Positions 8,138-17,220 of a stretch of DNA of 64,000 nucleotides are shown here, one piece after another. The position numbers and the translations under genes are program-made. Every line of letters starts with the position of its first letter. Positions within the stretch are counted from its first letter, which is position 1. Below the pieces are notes generated by a model that was given only the letters and a program-made list of their open reading frames with translations, was not told where the DNA came from and ran no database searches. This DNA comes from Pontibacillus yanchengensis. GTDB taxonomy: Bacteria; Bacillota; Bacilli; Bacillales; BH030062. The stretch is taken from the NCBI RefSeq assembly GCF_009856295.1, contig NZ_WMEU01000001.1, positions 1 to 64,000 of the forward strand, given 5' to 3'.

Positions 8138-8649
8138 TGAATCTATTTTATATATTGTTTTTCTTTATTATCATCCAAAGAATTATCGAAGTTATGGTAG
8201 CAAAACGCAATGAGAAATGGATGAAACAGCAAGGAGGTATTGAAGTAGGAGAAGATCATTATAAATGGATTGTTCTTGTTCATATTCTTTTCTTCTTATC
8301 CATTGCGTTAGAAGCATATAACGAATCATTTGAACTTACCATGTGGAAGGGCTTTTTATTTGGAGTCTTTTTAGTAACACAAGGTTTTCGCATTTGGTGT
8401 CTTACATCACTGGGTAGATATTGGAACACAAAAATCATTGTACTACCGGGTGCAAATCTTATTGCGAAAGGACCATATCGATATTTTAAACATCCTAACT
8501 ATTTAGTGGTGGGTGTAGAATTTATTGTGATCCCATTGTTATTAAATGCTTATTTTACAGCGGTGTTATTTCCAATCTTTCATGTGTTGTTAATGAAAAT
8601 TCGTATTCCTCATGAAGAAAAAGCATTAACGGAAGCCTATAAGTCATAG
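8137..8649 (+). CDS. bpsB: Isoprenylcysteine carboxyl methyltransferase-family alkylpyrone methyltransferase
   Basis: About 170 residues with four to five membrane segments and the family's C-terminal motif GPYRYFKHPNYLVVGVEF, which binds S-adenosylmethionine. In B. subtilis the equivalent gene (ypbQ/bpsB) methylates alkylpyrones made by BpsA. The ATG at 8137 overlaps the bpsA stop as TAATG and has ggag 8 bases upstream. An in-frame GTG at 8128 is less well placed. Product sits in the membrane with its lipid substrate. Confidence 0.85.
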   Translation: MNLFYILFFFIIIQRIIEVMVAKRNEKWMKQQGGIEVGEDHYKWIVLVHILFFLSIALEAYNESFELTMWKGFLFGVFLVTQGFRIWCLTSLGRYWNTKIIVLPGANLIAKGPYRYFKHPNYLVVGVEFIVIPLLLNAYFTAVLFPIFHVLLMKIRIPHEEKALTEAYKS

Positions 8650-8656
8650 TATGAAT

Positions 8657-8733
8657 TGAGAATATTTATCATTCTCATTGCAAATACAATAAAATTTTGG
8701 TACACTTCAAGTAGAGATTGAAAATCATTATCA
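8657..8733 (+). promoter_or_regulatory. Promoter flanked by two Fur-like boxes
   Basis: -35 TTGCAA (8678-8683), 17-base spacer, extended -10 TGG-TACACT (8698-8706). A dyad TGAGAAT...ATTCTCA (8657-8677) abuts the -35. TGAAAATCATTATCA (8719-8733) matches the 7-1-7 Fur consensus TGATAATnATTATCA at all but one position, about 13 bases after the -10. The pairing of sites around the promoter suggests iron-dependent repression of the small gene downstream. Fur binding is inferred, not shown. Confidence 0.6.
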
Positions 8734-8760
8734 ACCATGATGTAGAAATGAGGGGCTGGA

Positions 8761-8934
8761 ATGGTTTTATTTATAGTACTTACTGTTTGTATTTATTCAG
8801 TAATAATGGTCGGTCTGTTAACGAAATTAAAGGATAAGCGCGCATTGCAACTTGTAGAATTAATAAAAGGTAGCAATTCATCTACTAAAGAACAAAATAT
8901 ACAACATTATGAAAAACTTGTATCTGCCAGGTAA
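8761..8934 (+). CDS. 57-residue single-span membrane protein
   Basis: An ATG frame of 57 codons preceded by gaggggctgga. Residues 1-21 (MVLFIVLTVCIYSVIMVGLL) form one membrane segment, followed by a basic, then Gln/Glu-rich cytoplasmic tail ending EKLVSAR. The stop codon lies in the loop of a strong terminator, so this is a complete one-gene transcription unit. The promoter carries Fur-like boxes, suggesting a role under iron limitation. I do not recognise the family; it is small enough to be overlooked. Confidence 0.7.
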   Translation: MVLFIVLTVCIYSVIMVGLLTKLKDKRALQLVELIKGSNSSTKEQNIQHYEKLVSAR

Positions 8935-8953
8935 ATGACCTGGCATTTTTTTA
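8925..8953 (+). terminator. Intrinsic terminator of the 57-residue gene
   Basis: Stem tgccagg/cctggca with loop taaatga (which contains the stop codon) and eight T on the plus strand. Confidence 0.88.
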
Positions 8954-9117
8954 TTTGTTCTCTCTAAAGTGCAGAAACCAACACATGAAAATGTAATTCT
9001 CTTAGATTTTATATTGATTCGAGATTCATATATAAATGGATTGAACATTTGTTAAATTTACACGTATAATATTCTTTAGAAAAGTTTCAATTTTGTTATA
9101 AGAAATGGAGGGGAAAT

Positions 9118-9958
9118 ATGGGAAGTATTTTGTCAGTAGAGCAGGTGAGAAAATTACAAGAAACAAAAGAAGTTCAATTTGTCGACTGTCGCTTCAACTT
9201 ACAAGAACCTTTAGAAGGACGTGAGCAATTTAAAGAAGCTCACTTACCAGGTGCGATTTATTTTGATTTAGAAAATGATCTAAGTAAGGAAGCAGATAGT
9301 ATCGGTGGAAGGCATCCATTTCCTGATAAGGAAGTATTTGTACATAAGTTAGAGCAATACGGAATTACAAGAGAAACCACACTAATCGCATATGACAATC
9401 CAAAAAGCCCTATAGCATCCAGGTTTTTTTGGTTAATGAAAGTGTTAGGCCATAAGGAAGTGTATATATTAGATGGTGGCTTTCGAGCATGGGAGTCAAT
9501 GGGATACCCAACAACGAATAAGTTGCCTAAACAAGAAGCTTCTTCCTATGAGGTAGACCTCCAACATGATTGGGTAGCTACTCAAGAGGAGGTCCGTTCA
9601 AGTATAGAGAATCTTGATGTCGCAATTGTGGATGCCAGAAATTTTGAACGATATGCAGGTTGGAAAGAGCCAATAGATAAGAAAACGGGACATATTCCTT
9701 CTGCAGCCAATTATGAATGGACAAAAGTTTTTTAATACCCAAGGACTTTGGAAAGGTAAGCGAGAACTTCAAGACTTATTTTCCCCTTTAAATGAAATGG
9801 AATCGTTTATTGTATATTGTGGTTCTGGAGTAACGGCAGCCCCTTTAGCTGTGTCCTTAAGGGAGGCAAATTTTCCTGAAGTGAAGTTATATGTAGGTAG
9901 CTGGAGTGATTGGATTAGTAATGATCGCAACCCAGTCCATGTTATCCCAGATGCATAA
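9118..9958 (+). pseudogene. Sulfurtransferase (rhodanese pair), frame broken at a T run
   Basis: A two-domain thiosulfate/3-mercaptopyruvate sulfurtransferase split at the six-T run 9728-9733. Removing one T joins ...HIPSAANYEWTKVF to NTQGLWKGKREL and gives about 280 residues, the normal family length. The N-terminal domain has VDCRFNL and ending FRAWESMGYP. The C-terminal domain carries the catalytic loop CGSGVTA with the active Cys and ends in SWSDWISN. A good ribosome site precedes the ATG at 9118. It may be a mutation, slippage or a sequencing error. All functional residues are intact on either side of the break. Confidence 0.8.
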
Positions 9959-10013
9959 ATTAGATAATTAGGTACGAATCACTATATTTATACGACTAAA
10001 GGATGTTCTTAAT

Positions 10014-10313
10014 TTGGCCCATTTTGAAAAACTAGGGAACTTTATAGAGGATTTATGGACCAAAGGATTTAAATTATCAGATCGAGATGTTCATTTTATT
10101 TATTTCGGTAAAAATTATGCTAACGCAGAAGAATGGCTAGTAATCTTTGCAGTTAGAGCAACAATTCAACTCCAATTTAAGTTTGATGAGAGCTTTTATA
10201 TCGCCGTTTTGGAATACCTCTCGCAAAATAAACCAACCACGTTGCGAGAAGCATGGAAACTACTAGAAAAAAGAGGATTATCTAAACAAAAAGACCCTAG
10301 AACATGGGAATGA
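10014..10313 (+). CDS. DUF6123-like small protein
   Basis: 99 residues, mostly helical by composition (FIEDLWTKGFKLSDRDVHFIYFGK... and FDESFYIAVLEYLS). It looks like the Bacillaceae DUF6123 family, from memory of its FIYFGK and RATI.......FDESFY pattern. Function is unknown. The start is TTG at 10014 with aagga about 10 bases upstream. It ends inside a long terminator stem. Confidence 0.6.
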   Translation: MAHFEKLGNFIEDLWTKGFKLSDRDVHFIYFGKNYANAEEWLVIFAVRATIQLQFKFDESFYIAVLEYLSQNKPTTLREAWKLLEKRGLSKQKDPRTWE

Positions 10314-10331
10314 GTGTTCTGGGGTCTTTTT
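10288..10331 (+). terminator. Long intrinsic terminator overlapping the stop codon
   Basis: A stem of about 17 pairs, aaaaagaccc-t-agaaca against tgttct-g-gggtcttttt, with a 10-base loop and a T run at the end. The stop codon lies in the loop. Confidence 0.8.
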
Positions 10332-10370
10332 ATATAGTCTACCAGGAATTTATAAAAATCATTGCATGTG

Positions 10371-10492
10371 TCCGTGTTTCCTTTATCTTATTGCGGGTTC
10401 AGGGGAAGTTCGATTAAAATCGCTGCTTCACGCAGCAACATCGAAACATACTACGACGTGTAGGGCGCAGCATATACGTTGCTATCTGGACG
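10371..10492 (-). repeat. Short dispersed repeat, copy F
   Basis: About 120 bp that, read on the minus strand, aligns with copy E (42008-42132) over almost its full length: shared blocks acgtat.tgc.gcg, cacg.cgt, ttcgatgttgctgcgtga, gcagcgattttaatcgaa and gataaagg.aacacg. It contains the nested hairpin, outer ttcgat/atcgaa and inner gctgc/gcagc (10409-10445). It lies between convergent genes and has no coding capacity of its own. Confidence 0.75.
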
Positions 10493-10505
10493 TTTGCACT
10501 TTTCT

Positions 10506-10895
10506 TTATTGTTTGTGGATTGCCTGTCTAGCTAATTCATCTGCTCGCTTATTTTGTTTATTAGGAATCCATTTTACAAAGAAATAGGGGAAAAGTTCTC
10601 CTAATTTCTCTACTTCCGATAGTAAGGGTTGATACTTTGTTTGCTTTGTAAACGATTTTTCAATAGAATCAACTACTAATCTTGAATCAGATCGAATGCT
10701 TATGATTTCATCTGGAAATGTATCCTTACAAATAATAAGAGCTTTTATTACTGCCATAAATTCAGCTTCGTGGTTAGACATGTTGCCAAGATAAATAGAG
10801 TAGTCTAAATGATTCCCAGATTGCTTTATATAAATTCCAGCACCACTAGGACCTGGATCACCTTGAGAAGCACCGTCTACATATACCTCGAGCAT
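10506..10895 (-). CDS. RNase HI-like protein
   Basis: 129-residue RNase H fold protein. The catalytic acidic residues are visible: Asp7 in VYVDGASQGDPG, Glu45 in NHEAEF, Asp70 in IRSDS and Asp119 in RADELA. The WIPNKQNKRADELA stretch is typical of RNase HI. It resembles the B. subtilis YpdQ/YpeP group, whose hydrolytic activity has been questioned. All four acidic positions look intact here. It is followed on the same strand by no terminator that I can see, only repeat copy F. It lies next to a queuosine transporter gene, as ypdQ lies next to ypdP in B. subtilis. Confidence 0.82.
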   Translation of the reverse strand: MLEVYVDGASQGDPGPSGAGIYIKQSGNHLDYSIYLGNMSNHEAEFMAVIKALIICKDTFPDEIISIRSDSRLVVDSIEKSFTKQTKYQPLLSEVEKLGELFPYFFVKWIPNKQNKRADELARQAIHKQ

Positions 10896-10934
10896 ATCCT
10901 ACATCCTTTCTACGACTCCAGTGATAATGATGCG

Positions 10935-11606
10935 TTACCGATGAAATTTTTTGGCAATATATAAAAATGGAGTATCCAAAGCAGCAACAATAAATTTAAT
11001 AAAGTACGTCGTAATAAATATTTCGAACCACACTGTGGGAGGAAATTTCCCATAAAAAGCGATTGAGCAAAAAACGAATGAATCTAAAAGTTGACTAAAC
11101 ATGGTACTTCCGTTGTTACGAACCCATAGCCATTTATCATCAGGAAGAGCAGCTTTTAGTTTTGCATAAATCCACACATCAAAATATTGACTCACAAGGT
11201 ACGCCAGTAAACTACCTATAGCAACTCTAGGAAGAAAGGAGAAAAGTGTAGTGAGTGCTTCATGAGCAAAGTCATCAGGACCTGGTGTGAATTGTAGAGC
11301 AATTTGCATCATTATTGTCATGCTTATTAAGGTGAAGAACCCTAACCAGACAGCTTGCTTTGCATCCTTTTTTCCATATTTCTCATTAAGGATATCCGTA
11401 GCTAAAAAAGCTGTCCCGTATATAATGTTTCCTAACGTTGCAGTTAAACCAAACATTTCAATCGTTTTAGCAACTTGTATATTGGCTACAACTGTAGACA
11501 TTCCAATCCAGACAAACAGTCCTTGTTTACCGAAAATACGGTAAATAATTGTAACCATCGTGAAGTTTACAAGCGCAAATAGTATCCAAAGTACTTCATT
11601 TATCAT
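10935..11606 (-). CDS. Queuosine precursor transporter (YhhQ/VUT family)
   Basis: 223 residues from the ATG at 11606, with about six membrane segments. Family motifs include GNIIYGTAFLATDILNEKYGKKDAKQAVW near residues 45-75. YhhQ-family proteins import preQ0/preQ1, precursors of queuosine in tRNA. The upstream in-frame codons belong to the leader, which I read as a preQ1-type riboswitch whose tail includes the ribosome site. Start chosen because ggagg lies 8 bases upstream. The longer reading of 256 residues would translate through the riboswitch. Confidence 0.85.
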   Translation of the reverse strand: MINEVLWILFALVNFTMVTIIYRIFGKQGLFVWIGMSTVVANIQVAKTIEMFGLTATLGNIIYGTAFLATDILNEKYGKKDAKQAVWLGFFTLISMTIMMQIALQFTPGPDDFAHEALTTLFSFLPRVAIGSLLAYLVSQYFDVWIYAKLKAALPDDKWLWVRNNGSTMFSQLLDSFVFCSIAFYGKFPPTVWFEIFITTYFIKFIVAALDTPFLYIAKKFHR

Positions 11607-11614
11607 TTTATCGA

Positions 11615-11653
11615 CCTCCATAGTTTTGATAACGCAGGAAGTTGCGAACTGCG
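11615..11653 (-). promoter_or_regulatory. preQ1-I-like riboswitch
   Basis: On the minus strand: stem cgcag/ctgcg enclosing loop ttcgcaacttc, then ttatcaaaactatggagg. The arrangement matches class I preQ1 aptamers: a 5-bp stem, a loop starting UUC, and an A-rich tail ending AAAACUA next to the Shine-Dalgarno. The tail's AACU can pair with AGUU at the base of the loop to form the pseudoknot, which would occlude GGAGG. The gene controlled is a queuosine precursor transporter, the expected target. The core departs slightly from consensus, so it should be scored with a covariance model. Confidence 0.6.
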
Positions 11654-11758
11654 ATGCTTTTGCACAACGATAAAAAATTATACTTGTTTTTTGTTTGTTT
11701 TGCAAACAAGGGTATAAAAAGATGGACTACAATCTTTAATCTAATAGCAGTAGAACAG

Positions 11759-11790
11759 AAAAAAGCGGTAATCCATTAAGGATTACCGCT
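11759..11790 (-). terminator. Terminator of the cold shock gene
   Basis: Perfect 11-bp stem agcggtaatcc/ggattaccgct, 5-base loop, and a T run on the minus strand. Confidence 0.88.
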
Positions 11791-11810
11791 TAGTTTATAT
11801 AGACAATGGT

Positions 11811-12011
11811 TTAGTTTTTAACAACGTTCGCAGCTTGTGGGCCGCGGTCGCCTTCTACAATTTCGAAAGTTACGCTTTGACCTTCTTCAAGTGTCTTGAA
11901 ACCTTCTTCTTGAATTGCAGAGAAGTGTACGAATACATCGTTTCCACCTTCTACTTGAATGAAGCCATAACCTTTTTCAGCGTTGAACCATTTTACTGTA
12001 CCGTTTTGCAT
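11811..12011 (-). CDS. csp: Cold shock protein (CspA family)
   Basis: 66-residue single-domain RNA chaperone of the CspA/CspB/CspD family. Both RNA-binding motifs are visible: KGYGFI (RNP1) and VFVHF (RNP2), after the usual [12 protein letters not shown] start. The ATG at 12011 is chosen, 10 bases after aggagg; a TTG two codons earlier is too close to the ribosome site. A long A/T-rich leader of 150 or more bases lies upstream, as expected for cold-inducible csp mRNAs. Single gene with its own terminator. Confidence 0.93.
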   Translation of the reverse strand: MQNGTVKWFNAEKGYGFIQVEGGNDVFVHFSAIQEEGFKTLEEGQSVTFEIVEGDRGPQAANVVKN

Positions 12012-12377
12012 TTTCAAAAATCCTCCTAAAAACTTTCACGTGAAACGTGTTATTACAAAGAAAGGAGTCATAAAAAAAGATAACCCCTAAAGAAATGCAG
12101 GAACATAAAATCCCGAACTTCTATAGAAGTTACCATGTCTTTCATGAATCCAAACATCTTCTTTGCTTATCTATAATATATCTTAAAATAGTAATATCGT
12201 CAACATCAGGTCGTAAGTTTGTTTTGAGAATGGGTCTATATAGCCTGTGAGAGAAGGTGAATAAAAAATATTCACAACTTCTTACAATCTTTTTGCACAT
12301 TTCTTAAATGCAATGACTAAAAAATACAGCTAAGATTCGATACAATAAGAGTAGCTCGATGAGAGGAAGGGATTTTA
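12012..12377. other. Intergenic leader region with a parS-like 12-mer
   Basis: No gene seen. The cold shock leader (minus) and the fhs promoter (plus) must lie here. A perfect 12-base palindrome TTTCACGTGAAA occurs at 12034-12045, extended on the plus strand to TTTCACGTGAAAC. It matches the core of the chromosomal parS site recognised by ParB/Spo0J, but the outer bases deviate. It also lies only about 10 bases from the csp ribosome site, so a role in mRNA folding is equally possible. Confidence 0.45.
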
Positions 12378-14048
12378 TTGAAATCAGATATTGAAATAGC
12401 ACAAAATGCTTCGATTAAACCTATTCATGAGATTGCCGAACAACTTAAGTTAACAACAAAAGATTGGGAGCCATATGGTCATTATAAAGCTAAGTTATCA
12501 CATACGCTTTTAGACCAACTCTTCGAAAGACCAAATGGGAAGGTTGTTTTAGTCACAGCAATAACCCCTACGCCTGCTGGTGAAGGAAAATCTACCGTAA
12601 CAGTTGGTCTAGGTCAGGCTTTGAATCAGTTAGATAAACAAACAATCGTTGCTCTCAGAGAACCTTCACTTGGTCCTACGATGGGATTGAAAGGAGGAGC
12701 AGCTGGAGGAGGTTACTCACAAGTAATTCCTATGGAGGATATAAATCTTCATTTCACTGGGGATATTCATGCCATCACGACAGCCAACAATGCATTATCA
12801 GCCTTTATTGACAACCATATTCACCAAGGGAACGTATTAAATATTGATCCAAGAAGGGTTGGTTGGAAGCGTGTACTGGATATTAATGACCGTGCTTTGA
12901 GGGAAGTAGTAGTCGGATTGGGAGGACCTGCAAAAGGTGTCCCACGTGAAGATGGTTTCTCTATAACAGTGGCTTCAGAAATTATGGCAATTCTTTGTCT
13001 TGCTAATAGTTTGCATGACCTAAAAAAAAGATTGAGCAGAATTGTTTTTGGCTATACATACGATCAGCAGCCAGTTACTGTTCGACAATTAGGAATGGAA
13101 GGTGCTCTAACACTTTTATTAAAAGATGCGATAAAACCAAACCTTGTCCAAACATTAGAGAATACGCCAGCTATTATTCATGGGGGGCCTTTTGCCAATA
13201 TTGCCCACGGCTGTAATAGTGTAATGGCTACAAATATCGCAGCAAAATTAGGTGACTACGTTGTCACAGAAGCTGGATTTGGGGCCGACTTAGGTGCAGA
13301 GAAATTCTTAGATATCAAAACTCAAGCAGGTGGGGTTGAGCCAGATACCGTGGTTATAGTAGCTACAATTCGAGCGTTAAAGATGCATGGAGGCATATCC
13401 AAACAAGCGTTAGAACAAGAAGATGTTGTAGCGGTACAAAATGGTATGAAAAACTTACAGAAACATATGGAAACGATTAGAAGCTTTGGAATACCATTTG
13501 TGATTGCTCTAAATCGATTCCCAAAAGATACGGAAGCAGAGTTACAAGTTGTGGAAAAGTGGTGTGAGGAAGTTGATGCTCCGTTCGCTCTTACTGAAGT
13601 TCACGCTTTTGGAGGTCAAGGGGGGATCGAGTTAGCAAAGAAAGTAATACAGACGGTTGAAATGGATGGAAAGAATTTTAAAAGAATGTATAAAAAAGAA
13701 GATTCCATTGAAGAAAAGATACATGCTATTGCTACGAAGGTTTATGGAGCTGAAAAAGTCGAATATAGCTCTAAAGCAAAAAAACAAATAGAACAATACG
13801 GTGATTTGGGATGGGGGCAGTTGCCTATTTGTATGGCGAAAACGCAGTATTCTCTATCAGATGACCCTTCACTTATTGGTCGTCCAAAAAACTTTACAAT
13901 TAACATTCGTGAATTCAGCCCCTCTATTGGAGCGGGGTTTCTAGTAGCTCTAACAGGGAATGTTATGACGATGCCTGGTTTACCAAAATCTCCTGCAGCA
14001 CTTAAAATGGATGTCGATGATAAAGGGAATGCTTTAGGATTGTTCTAG
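12378..14048 (+). CDS. fhs: Formate-tetrahydrofolate ligase
   Basis: 556 residues, the standard length. The enzyme makes 10-formyl-tetrahydrofolate from formate, ATP and tetrahydrofolate in one-carbon metabolism. The ATP-binding loop [14 protein letters not shown] is near residue 65, followed by [36 protein letters not shown], a highly conserved family block, and a C-terminal [13 protein letters not shown]. The start is TTG at 12378 with gaggaaggga just upstream. Monocistronic by spacing. Confidence 0.96.
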   Translation: MKSDIEIAQNASIKPIHEIAEQLKLTTKDWEPYGHYKAKLSHTLLDQLFERPNGKVVLVTAITPTPAGEGKSTVTVGLGQALNQLDKQTIVALREPSLGPTMGLKGGAAGGGYSQVIPMEDINLHFTGDIHAITTANNALSAFIDNHIHQGNVLNIDPRRVGWKRVLDINDRALREVVVGLGGPAKGVPREDGFSITVASEIMAILCLANSLHDLKKRLSRIVFGYTYDQQPVTVRQLGMEGALTLLLKDAIKPNLVQTLENTPAIIHGGPFANIAHGCNSVMATNIAAKLGDYVVTEAGFGADLGAEKFLDIKTQAGGVEPDTVVIVATIRALKMHGGISKQALEQEDVVAVQNGMKNLQKHMETIRSFGIPFVIALNRFPKDTEAELQVVEKWCEEVDAPFALTEVHAFGGQGGIELAKKVIQTVEMDGKNFKRMYKKEDSIEEKIHAIATKVYGAEKVEYSSKAKKQIEQYGDLGWGQLPICMAKTQYSLSDDPSLIGRPKNFTINIREFSPSIGAGFLVALTGNVMTMPGLPKSPAALKMDVDDKGNALGLF

Positions 14049-14203
14049 TAAATTTGAGTAGTATGTATCACGATAAATACAATGACATGTTTTAAACTTG
14101 AACGCATGTGATAGGGAATACATATGTGTTTTCAACAATTAGATGATCATGTAATGGGTCTGATTTTTTATATAAAAAGAAGCAATATAAGGAGTCGTTT
14201 GTT

Positions 14204-15064
14204 TTGAGTATTCTGATTGGCGTAACCGGATGGGGGGATCATGCATCTCTTTATCCAGACACCATTGCTCCCCAACATAAACTGTCAGTATATGCTTCCC
14301 ATTTTCCTGTAGTAGAGGTGGATAGTGCATTTTACGCCATTCAGCCACAAAGAAACTATGAAAAATGGGTGAAAGATACACCAGATAATTTCACTTTTGT
14401 TGTAAAGGCATTTCAGAAGATGACAGGACATAGACGAGAAAAGTTGGATAATACAGAAGTTAAAGAAATGTTTAAAGCTTATAGAGAATCTATTCAACCC
14501 TTGATTGATGCTAGTAAATTAAATTGTGTGTTATTTCAATTTCCACCATGGTTTGATTTGCGGAAAGAACATGTACAACGATTAAAGGTTATTCGTGAAT
14601 TGATGGGTGATATCCCCTTAGCTTTGGAATTTCGAAACCGCTCATGGTTCCAAACTCCCTATATAGAACAAACAATTCAATTTATGAAAGATTATAATTG
14701 GATTCATAGTATATGTGATGAACCTCAAGCTGGAGAATCTTCCGTACCGACCGTTTTAGAGGCTACTCACTCAGAGAAAACATTGATACGGATGCATGGT
14801 CGTAATATACACGGATGGAATAAGAATGGTCGAGAGGACGCAGAATGGCGAAAATATCGATTTCTTTATCGGTATTCAAATGAAGAGTTAGCACAATGGC
14901 AAAAAAATATAGAACAGTTGCAGCATCATTCAAAACATATTACCGTCCTCTTTAATAATAATTCAGGTGGAGATGCCTCTGATAATGCTAAGCAACTGAT
15001 CAACATGCTAGACTTATCTTATGAAGGGTTAAATCCAAGACAGATGGGTTTATTTGACGATTAG
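14204..15064 (+). CDS. DUF72 (YecE/YunF) family protein
   Basis: 286 residues, TIM-barrel DUF72 family. Typical features are GVTGWGDH at the N-terminus, VEVDSAFYAIQP, FTFVVKAFQKMTGH, and the late NNNSGGDASDNAKQL. Biochemical function is unknown. The start is TTG at 14204, 9 bases after aaggag. The HD-hydrolase gene follows after 12 bases with its own gaggttgag site, so the two probably form an operon. Confidence 0.85.
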   Translation: MSILIGVTGWGDHASLYPDTIAPQHKLSVYASHFPVVEVDSAFYAIQPQRNYEKWVKDTPDNFTFVVKAFQKMTGHRREKLDNTEVKEMFKAYRESIQPLIDASKLNCVLFQFPPWFDLRKEHVQRLKVIRELMGDIPLALEFRNRSWFQTPYIEQTIQFMKDYNWIHSICDEPQAGESSVPTVLEATHSEKTLIRMHGRNIHGWNKNGREDAEWRKYRFLYRYSNEELAQWQKNIEQLQHHSKHITVLFNNNSGGDASDNAKQLINMLDLSYEGLNPRQMGLFDD

Positions 15065-15076
15065 GAGGTTGAGAAC

Positions 15077-15694
15077 ATGAATCAAGAAGAAATACGGTCA
15101 TGTACCAAACAGTACGTAGCCTCAATATTTCAAGAAGAGCCAACAGGCCATGATTTTGAGCATATGAAAAGAGTCGCAAATATGGCTGCCTATATTGCTG
15201 ACGAAGAAGGTGCTGATCCGTTCATTTGTGAAATGGCAGGCTGGTTGCATGATGTAACAGATGGTAAATTAACGGACAATGAGAATCAGGCCAAAGAGAA
15301 TTTGCACACGTTTTTACATAAATTGCCCTTAGAAACAGAGGATAAAAATGCAATCTTAGCTGCAATGAAGGATGTGTCCTTTAGAGGGAAACACATCATT
15401 CCCTACACTTACGAAGGGAAAATTGTGCAAGATGCTGATCGTCTAGATGCTATTGGAGCAATCGGCATTGCTAGGACATTTGCATTTGGAGGAAATAAAG
15501 AACAACTTTTATATACAGAAGATGAACAAGAACGTTCACAACCAGGCACCTCCATTCAACATTTTTATGATAAACTACTTCATCTAAAAGGATACATGAA
15601 TACACCTACAGCTATTTCATTAGCTGAAGAAAGACATGCTATATTAGAGAAGTTTTTAAACGACTTTCATGAGGAGTGGAAGAAATTTTCTTAA
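15077..15694 (+). CDS. HD-domain phosphohydrolase (YpgQ/YedJ-like)
   Basis: 205 residues with the metal-binding HD pattern: His29 in HDFEHMKRV, His58-Asp59 in GWLHDVTDG and Asp in VQDADRLDAIGAIGIARTF. Members related to B. subtilis YpgQ hydrolyse (d)NTPs to pyrophosphate. This gene also lies close to thyA-dfrA and may help control nucleotide pools; that link is inference. Probably cotranscribed with the DUF72 gene just upstream. Confidence 0.82.
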   Translation: MNQEEIRSCTKQYVASIFQEEPTGHDFEHMKRVANMAAYIADEEGADPFICEMAGWLHDVTDGKLTDNENQAKENLHTFLHKLPLETEDKNAILAAMKDVSFRGKHIIPYTYEGKIVQDADRLDAIGAIGIARTFAFGGNKEQLLYTEDEQERSQPGTSIQHFYDKLLHLKGYMNTPTAISLAEERHAILEKFLNDFHEEWKKFS

Positions 15695-16233
15695 GTCAAT
15701 ATAAATAAAAAACACAGCCGAAAAGAAGCTATGTTTTTATCATCTATGGAGTGCGTTTTGTCCCGAGGTATAGTGGACTCCAATAAGGATTGTTCATCCG
15801 ACTTATTTTTACTCCATTATAAGAACCGCATGAATAAATTGGCCATTCTCTAAATAATTCATTATATGAGAAGGGCTAGGTCTCAAAAAAACACAGCCAC
15901 CTACTCTTGGCTTCGAAAAGGTAATAGATACATTCCAAATATCACTTATTGTACAAGGGAGATGGACGTTTTTTTAGACATATTGAATAAAACCACTGCA
16001 ATCAAAACAGCTTGAGCATTCACCTCCCAAACATAGGGAAAGCCTAAATACGCTTTAGCTATTTGTGCTATCGAGGAATTGTCAGAACTAGATTTTTGAA
16101 GTCATTTTAGATAATGTTTGTTTTTTGGCGTTTATGCTTTTTTATTCTACATAAAATTACATAAGCCCTCATTTGAGAAGAACGCGTATGATATAATAAA
16201 AAATTAAGAATAGTTAGCTAGGGAGGAAAAGAC
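15695..16233. other. 539-bp stretch without a supported gene
   Basis: No gene found on either strand. The 12-base string aaaaacacagcc occurs twice (about 15707 and 15886). The first, with aagctatgttttt, can form a weak hairpin that may terminate the HD gene. A TATAAT at about 16193-16198 may be the thyA -10, but no good -35 is placed 16-18 bases upstream. A 33-codon frame from 15746 has no ribosome site. Confidence 0.4.
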
Positions 16234-17196
16234 ATGAAACAAGGTGAGCAAGCATACCTCGATCTATGTCAATATGTATTAGACCAAGGTACTCAAAAGG
16301 GAGACCGTACAGGAACAGGAACAATTTCTGTGTTTGGTTATCAAATGCGTTTTGACTTACAGCAAGGGTTCCCTTTATTAACGACAAAAAAAGTGCCGTT
16401 TCGATTGATTAAGAGTGAACTGCTTTGGTTCTTAAGTGGAGATACAAATATACAGTATTTATTAAAACATAATAACAATATATGGAATGAGTGGCCGTTT
16501 CGAAATTGGGTGAATAGTAACGATTATGAAGGTCCTGATATGACAGACTTTGGCATTAGAAGTCAACAAGATTCTGAATTTAAAGCTAAGTACGAGGAGC
16601 AAATGGCTTCATTCAAAGAAAAAATTCTGAATGATAACGAGTTTGCACGTACATATGGTGATTTAGGGAATGTGTATGGAAAGCAGTGGCGTGAATGGGA
16701 AACTTCCAGAGGGGAAACCATTGACCAGATTAAAGATGTAATCGAGATGATTAAACATAATCCTGATTCTCGTCGTCTAATTGTTTCCGCATGGAGTCCA
16801 GAAGATATTGGGCCAGAAAAAGCAGCACTACCTCCTTGCCATATTTTATTTCAATTTTATGTCGCAGATGGAAAATTAAGCTGCCAGTTGTATCAGCGTA
16901 GTGGAGATATCTTTCTGGGAGTCCCTTTTAACATTGCAAGCTATGCGTTGTTAACACATTTAATTGCTCGTGAATGTGGTCTGGATGTGGGTGAATTTAT
17001 TCACACACTAGGAGATGCTCATATTTATTCCAATCATATAGATCAAGTAAGAACGCAATTAGCAAGACCCCCAAAAATGTTACCAACCTTACAAATTAAT
17101 CCTGAAATAGAGTCAATTTTTGATGTGCAAATGGAGGACATAGAAATAAATGGCTATGAACCTCATCCAGCTATTAAAGCGCCAGTAGCTGTATAA
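16234..17196 (+). CDS. thyA: Thymidylate synthase
   Basis: 320 residues. It methylates dUMP to dTMP with methylene-tetrahydrofolate, giving dihydrofolate. [12 protein letters not shown] at the N-terminus, catalytic Cys in [35 protein letters not shown] and HIYSNH are all present. It is longer than the 264-residue E. coli type because of an insertion of about 50 residues near residues 85-140 (EGPDMTDFG...[10 protein letters not shown]), as in the longer Firmicutes ThyA. A strong gggagg site precedes the ATG. The dihydrofolate reductase gene follows 24 bases later. Confidence 0.97.
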   Translation: MKQGEQAYLDLCQYVLDQGTQKGDRTGTGTISVFGYQMRFDLQQGFPLLTTKKVPFRLIKSELLWFLSGDTNIQYLLKHNNNIWNEWPFRNWVNSNDYEGPDMTDFGIRSQQDSEFKAKYEEQMASFKEKILNDNEFARTYGDLGNVYGKQWREWETSRGETIDQIKDVIEMIKHNPDSRRLIVSAWSPEDIGPEKAALPPCHILFQFYVADGKLSCQLYQRSGDIFLGVPFNIASYALLTHLIARECGLDVGEFIHTLGDAHIYSNHIDQVRTQLARPPKMLPTLQINPEIESIFDVQMEDIEINGYEPHPAIKAPVAV

Positions 17197-17220
17197 ATTT
17201 TCGGAAGGAGTTGACATGTT

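Noticed and set aside
11607-11705. N-terminal extension of the queuosine transporter (33 codons)
   Set aside because: It would translate through the riboswitch-like leader and has no ribosome site; the ATG at 11606 does.
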